Source: Rodentolepis nana (lineage: Eukaryota; Platyhelminthes; Cestoda; Cyclophyllidea; Hymenolepididae). Taken from it: a stretch of DNA of 11,389 bases. Both the position numbers and the translations under genes were made by a program. Each line of letters starts with the position of its first letter. The stretch's first letter is position 1. Of the stretch, positions 7,987 to 11,389 are shown one piece after another. Location: contig UZAE01013676.1 in NCBI GenBank assembly GCA_900617975.1, positions 8,765 through 20,153 on the forward strand, read 5' to 3'. Below the pieces are notes generated by a model, which was given only the letters and a program-made list of their open reading frames with translations, was not told the DNA's origin and did no database searches.

Positions 7987-8319
7987 TCAAATTACATTTA
8001 TTTGATAAGTGGCAGCATATTTCTTTAACCTGAGAAGAAGAGAAGGGCTTATCTCAAGTCTTTCCTTTCCCCAAACTATTTCCTTATTACTGTCACTGGG
8101 GGAGGAGTTCCCTTGCCTAGGCTCAGGATGAAAACCAGCTCTTCTGGATTTCATGAAAACGGAATTCACTCTCCATTTCGTCTTTGTTCGCAATCCACAA
8201 TTTCCCCTTAAATCCCAAGGTGCGATTTGAATCAGCATGATCAATAAAAACAAAAATAAAAATAATAATGCTGTTGGTGATTTTCTTGTTTTGATGCTTT
8301 TTTCGTGATTGATCGTCAA
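7987..8319 (-). other. 110-codon open frame with hydrophobic N-terminal stretch, unrecognised
   Basis: This is one of the longest open frames in the window outside the mariner. Near its start is a hydrophobic run (ALLFLFLFLLIMLIQIA) that could be a signal peptide or membrane segment. A basic part with KSRRAGFHPEPRQGN follows, and the end contains LLLRLKKYAATYQINVI. An AATAAA polyadenylation-like string lies just after the stop on the minus strand (around 7972-7980). Against a gene, the frame starts at TTG and not ATG, its only in-frame Met in the first half lies inside the hydrophobic run, and that run is encoded by simple T-rich DNA. If real, it would need an upstream exon. No family, cysteine pattern or amidation signal was recognised. 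Confidence 0.25.
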
Positions 8320-9279
8320 AAATTATTCACATACTAAGAAAAAAATATTTGGCATTATCGACAAAAATTCAGTGAATGATCCACCTAATTATAAAATGTG
8401 ACCTTAAACAAAGGTTGAATTAAGATAAAAAATTATGAAAGGATCCCAGATACATATGATCAACTCACAGACTGTATCCAATTCCCCAATTATAATTTTG
8501 AAACGCCTACAATTACCCCATCGTGGAAAATGTGAGTGGGCAGAAATATATACATATATCCATATGGCATTTAAAAAGAGATGGGAGATGAGCAATAACA
8601 ATTTAACTAATTAATTCTCCAGAGAGAATATTTTATGTGGTAGCATTAAATTATGACAGGCAATTTCATTCACCATTTTATTGAAATTAATACTCCTAGA
8701 CGTGTTCAGCTCATTCAAAGATCAAATATTAAGTGGTACCTACTTTAAGCACATGTATATTAATTTGATCTTACTTACTTCTAATTGAAGTATTATTTAT
8801 TCGTCACCATAAATGCAAGGATTTGTGTTCTTTTGGCGATAAACTATTATTGATCAATTATGTGCTTATCATCTCAACCAAGTGGTTATACTGTTCGTTT
8901 GATTTATCACTGGACCTATGAGTGTACAAAAAGCTCTCTAACGCTATATATTGGAATTTATTTCACATTTGTTTGCATACAACATGAGGTATTCAATTTC
9001 TCCAAGGGCTTCTGGCGTATCTTAGGCAGTGACTAAATGCTTTTTCTTGGGTTATACTTATGATTCCTGCAGTACTTTCTTATGAGAGAAAGAAAAGCCA
9101 ACAACATTCTACTCTCAGAATATTTACTTCTGGGCAATTTACTATATCTGCTTGGAGGGATAAATTAAATCATGGCGACTAATGTGTCATTGTTTAATTG
9201 CACAATATTAGCACATCGGATGAAATTGCCCAACTCGAAGGCAATCTGAACTCAAATGATGGCTCAATTGTAAGAAAAA
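8320..9279. other. AT-rich non-coding stretch, nothing recognised
   Basis: This contains simple AT-rich sequence, including an alternating TA/CATA stretch near 8545-8572. A 65-codon minus-strand frame at 8404-8601 has no supporting features. Confidence 0.55.
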
Positions 9280-9312
9280 TTGAGTACCAAGTACATCTTC
9301 GAGCTTAAAGTG

Positions 9313-9483
9313 ATGAAATTTCGTTCAACTGCATATTCAGACTATGGTGGCTCGTTAATCGAATCACTTTGCACCAAACAGAAGACGTTTACGGATTTCG
9401 TTCAAGACCATAGAGATGGTCGATTGTGTCTACTGTTAAAATTAAGTTATCGCTTGACTTTTATTAAAATTTGTGACTTATAA
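9313..9483 (+). other. Short open frame, unrecognised
   Basis: The first ATG at 9313 opens 56 codons to the TAA at 9481-9483, and the frame extends upstream to about 9280 without an ATG. The stretch around 9330-9430 is slightly richer in GC than its surroundings. The text (KFRSTAYSDYGGSLIESL, FVQDHRDGRLCLLL) shows no known motif. It is probably chance. Confidence 0.12.
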
Positions 9484-9558
9484 AGTTATTAATTTTTCTA
9501 GATGTACTCTCGAGGAGGATGCTTTTATTTAGAAAGTAATATTTATATATAAAATGGA

Positions 9559-9570
9559 GGGGGGGGGGGG
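9559..9570. repeat. G12 homopolymer
   Basis: An uninterrupted run of 12 G follows TTTATATATAAAATGGA. That lead-in faintly resembles the outer end of the element at 10970 (TTTATATCAAATGGCAG), but the similarity does not continue well beyond it. Confidence 0.8.
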
Positions 9571-10447
9571 TTACCAGTTGGAAGTCTGACATTTTACAAA
9601 TGAATGTTTGAATTCAATTTCCGCCTATCAGCAAATCGAATAGTTTGACAATTTGAGTGCCTTCGTATCAAATCTCCCCAATAACTTTGTCTTTTTCCCC
9701 ACATTTTTACTAGGGACGGGAAGTGGATCGTTTAGAGCATCATAAATGAGAAAATCAATTTTAATAAGTGTAATAATTCATTGGAAATCAGGTGAAACGG
9801 TTGATCAGTGGTTCAATGAAATGACTTCCATCAACCTTTTTTTAATATAGACATAGTCATACAACAAGTACATGTCCAAATGGTGAAAAAATTGAAATAT
9901 TAGAAAGCTATTCACATAAAGCGAAAGTTGAAGAAATAGCATTCCAAACTGAACTCGCCTTTTTTCCCTTTGCTATATTCCCTCTTTCACATCTTCACAT
10001 TTCCAAACGCTTTTTCTCTTTCCTAAGTTTTGATGTTTTCTTGAGATAAAAATTGTTTTTATTTGCTTACAATAGGTCACTGATAAATTAAAATTCGAAA
10101 GCAGTGCAGAACATACGATTTCTAATTGGCCTGAAATCGATAGTCAGAAGTGCTTATAATACTGACTATATATCTTAGCGCCCATAAAATAAAACAGAAG
10201 TGGCTTCAACGCTCGTCATGAATGTTATTTTTATAAGCTCCATAGATTATCGAATTTTAAACTCTACATCAATAAACTCCCTCTGAATTTATATTTCTCC
10301 TGCGATCTAATGTCATTTAGCTGTGTCTTCAGGGAGAGTGAATGGGGAGAAATTTTCCGCGTTTTAAAGAGTCATCGCACTCCAAACGCTCAGTGATTAA
10401 TAGTAAAAGAGAATTGAAGCAAGTGGGCAAATAAGAAATGTGCTTGC
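9571..10447. other. Non-coding stretch, nothing recognised
   Basis: No gene-like frame, RNA gene or repeat longer than chance was found. A pyrimidine-rich patch at about 9958-10022 is low complexity. Confidence 0.55.
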
Positions 10448-10636
10448 GTGAATCATCCCTCTGAACGATGGAATGATGATCGCCAGCTCCTTGACACATT
10501 GCTTGTCGATCTCCATCTGCTCATGTTACAGAGGAGAATTGTCGAGTGGATCACGGTAGAATTTTCTCAAGTTGCTCCGAAAAATTCCCTCTCCTTTTGT
10601 TCGGTTGAACTGAAGAAAATCAGTGTAATTCCATGA
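10448..10636 (+). other. GC-enriched segment open on both strands, unrecognised
   Basis: The segment from about 10448 to 10560 is near 48% GC. The plus frame has 62 codons but begins with GTG. It contains ERWNDDRQLLDTLLVDLHLL. The minus strand holds a 38-codon frame from an ATG near 10519 with the text MEIDKQCVKELAIIIPSF, preceded by a CAG that could be a splice acceptor. Neither strand shows a known motif or a clear donor. It could be an exon or an old repeat fragment. Confidence 0.15.
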
Positions 10637-10969
10637 GAAAAAGAATTTCATATTTGCCATGAAATTCTATAAAGATAATGCAGAGATTTAAATCAATCAA
10701 TGAAATAGAATATAATTGACCAATAGGATTTGGTCTCAAGAAAGGAATTTTCCTTTGCCCTTGCATGCGGAAAGAGGCCTTTTATTACTTATACGGGACT
10801 TATTAGTTTAGTTTAGCTATTTGTGCAAAAATTCTTTGGAGTGTAGAGTGGGAAATACGTCACCACTATGCTATGCGATAAAAGGGAATTTTTGCACCTC
10901 AAATGAAAAAACTCCCCTTCTAGTGAAAATAAATTGAAGAAATAAATGTGGTAGGAAATGAAATTATAC
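10637..10969. other. AT-rich non-coding stretch, nothing recognised
   Basis: This stretch between the open-frame segment and the repeat copy at 10970 contains no supported gene or repeat. Confidence 0.5.
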
Positions 10970-11250
10970 ATTTATATCAAATGGCAGGCGTTTTGATAGT
11001 TATCATTACCCCAATAGTTGACTTCAGGCTTCACAGAGGGGAAGGAACATCAAAGTGAAAAAGGTCGAGATGGGGGGGGGGGCAGAAGAGTGTTTCAAAG
11101 ATGTAAAAAAGACAGACAGAAAGGTAGAAAAAAGGTGAGGTGAGTACTATGGAAGTAATCGAATTTGACATACAGTGGGGTGATGGTAGTTTGGAGTCAG
11201 AAGTCAACTGCTGGTTAATAGACTTTTTTGCCGTATGAGTATACGTTGCC
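10970..11250. mobile_element. Second copy (B) of the inverted-repeat element, right arm missing
   Basis: From 10970 the sequence matches the reverse complement of the right arm of copy A (4656 leftward) almost continuously for about 105 bp at close to 88% identity by eye. The match runs from ATTTATATCAAATGGCAG through TAGTTGACTTCAGGCTTCAC to GAACATCAAAG-type sequence and a G11 run at 11072-11082. After that, 11114-11250 matches the copy A interior (4403-4541) in the same orientation, sharing AAGGTAGA, TACAGTGGGG and GTCAACTG. Similarity ends near ACGTTGCC at 11250, exactly where copy A enters its right arm. The copy is therefore truncated or interrupted there. Confidence 0.78.
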
Positions 11251-11389
11251 CAGAGTGCACCACGTGGAGGTAAGTCTATCGCACACCCCTGGATATGAGA
11301 TCCTGTTGTTCAGATTCTGTGTGCATTTTTGGTATGGGAAAATTTTCATTCCTGGTAAATGTTAACAGCGAAATCTACTTCCATAAAAT
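11251..11389. other. Unique sequence after the truncated repeat
   Basis: No similarity to the right arm of copy A is visible in the 139 bases up to the window edge. A GAG|GTAAGT sequence at about 11267-11275 matches a splice-donor consensus well, but no open frame ending there was established. It is recorded only as a possible site. Confidence 0.3.

Noticed and set aside
9540..9600. Third copy of the 4264-4656 element family
   Set aside because: The lead-in to the G12 run and a GAAGTCTGA string recall the arm, but the order and spacing do not match and the alignment does not extend. It is too weak to call.
1..11389. CRISPR array, bacterial operon or phage-like system
   Set aside because: There are no regularly spaced repeats, no ribosome-binding sites before long frames and no dense coding. 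The gene density and the mariner point to an animal genome.

Overview
The window looks like non-coding DNA from an animal nuclear genome. It is AT-rich (roughly 35-37% GC by eye), has no long open frames or operon-like gene packing, and carries a eukaryotic mariner element, a short element with inverted-repeat ends, and several G/C homopolymer runs. An invertebrate, possibly an arthropod, is the best guess. It rests only on the mariner type, and horizontally moving mariners are weak evidence of host. I see no intact host gene that I can name.

Layout. Positions 80-1372 hold a structurally complete mariner (about 1.29 kb) with 31-bp inverted repeats, flanking TA dinucleotides and a minus-strand transposase of about 345 codons. 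At least three frameshifts break the transposase, although the codons of all three catalytic aspartates survive. A C-rich tract follows directly (1390-1435). From there to the right edge the DNA is mostly featureless and AT-rich, interrupted by a few islands of higher GC or unusually open reading frame: 2906-3085, 3464-3652, 6014-6252 (CpG-rich), 7273-7671, 7987-8319, 9313-9483 and 10448-10636. None has a recognisable domain. They are candidates for exons, promoter sequence or decayed repeats, not gene calls.

The second clear result is a repeat family without a recognisable coding region. One copy (about 4264-4656) has long terminal inverted repeats. A second copy (10970-11250), in the same orientation, matches its left arm and interior and then stops. 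Each arm contains a G-run, which may explain some of the other G/C homopolymers in the window. A third, smaller repeat occurs at 6882-6927 and 7814-7859.

There is no gene cooperation to describe. The window records transposon insertion and decay in an intergenic or intronic setting.
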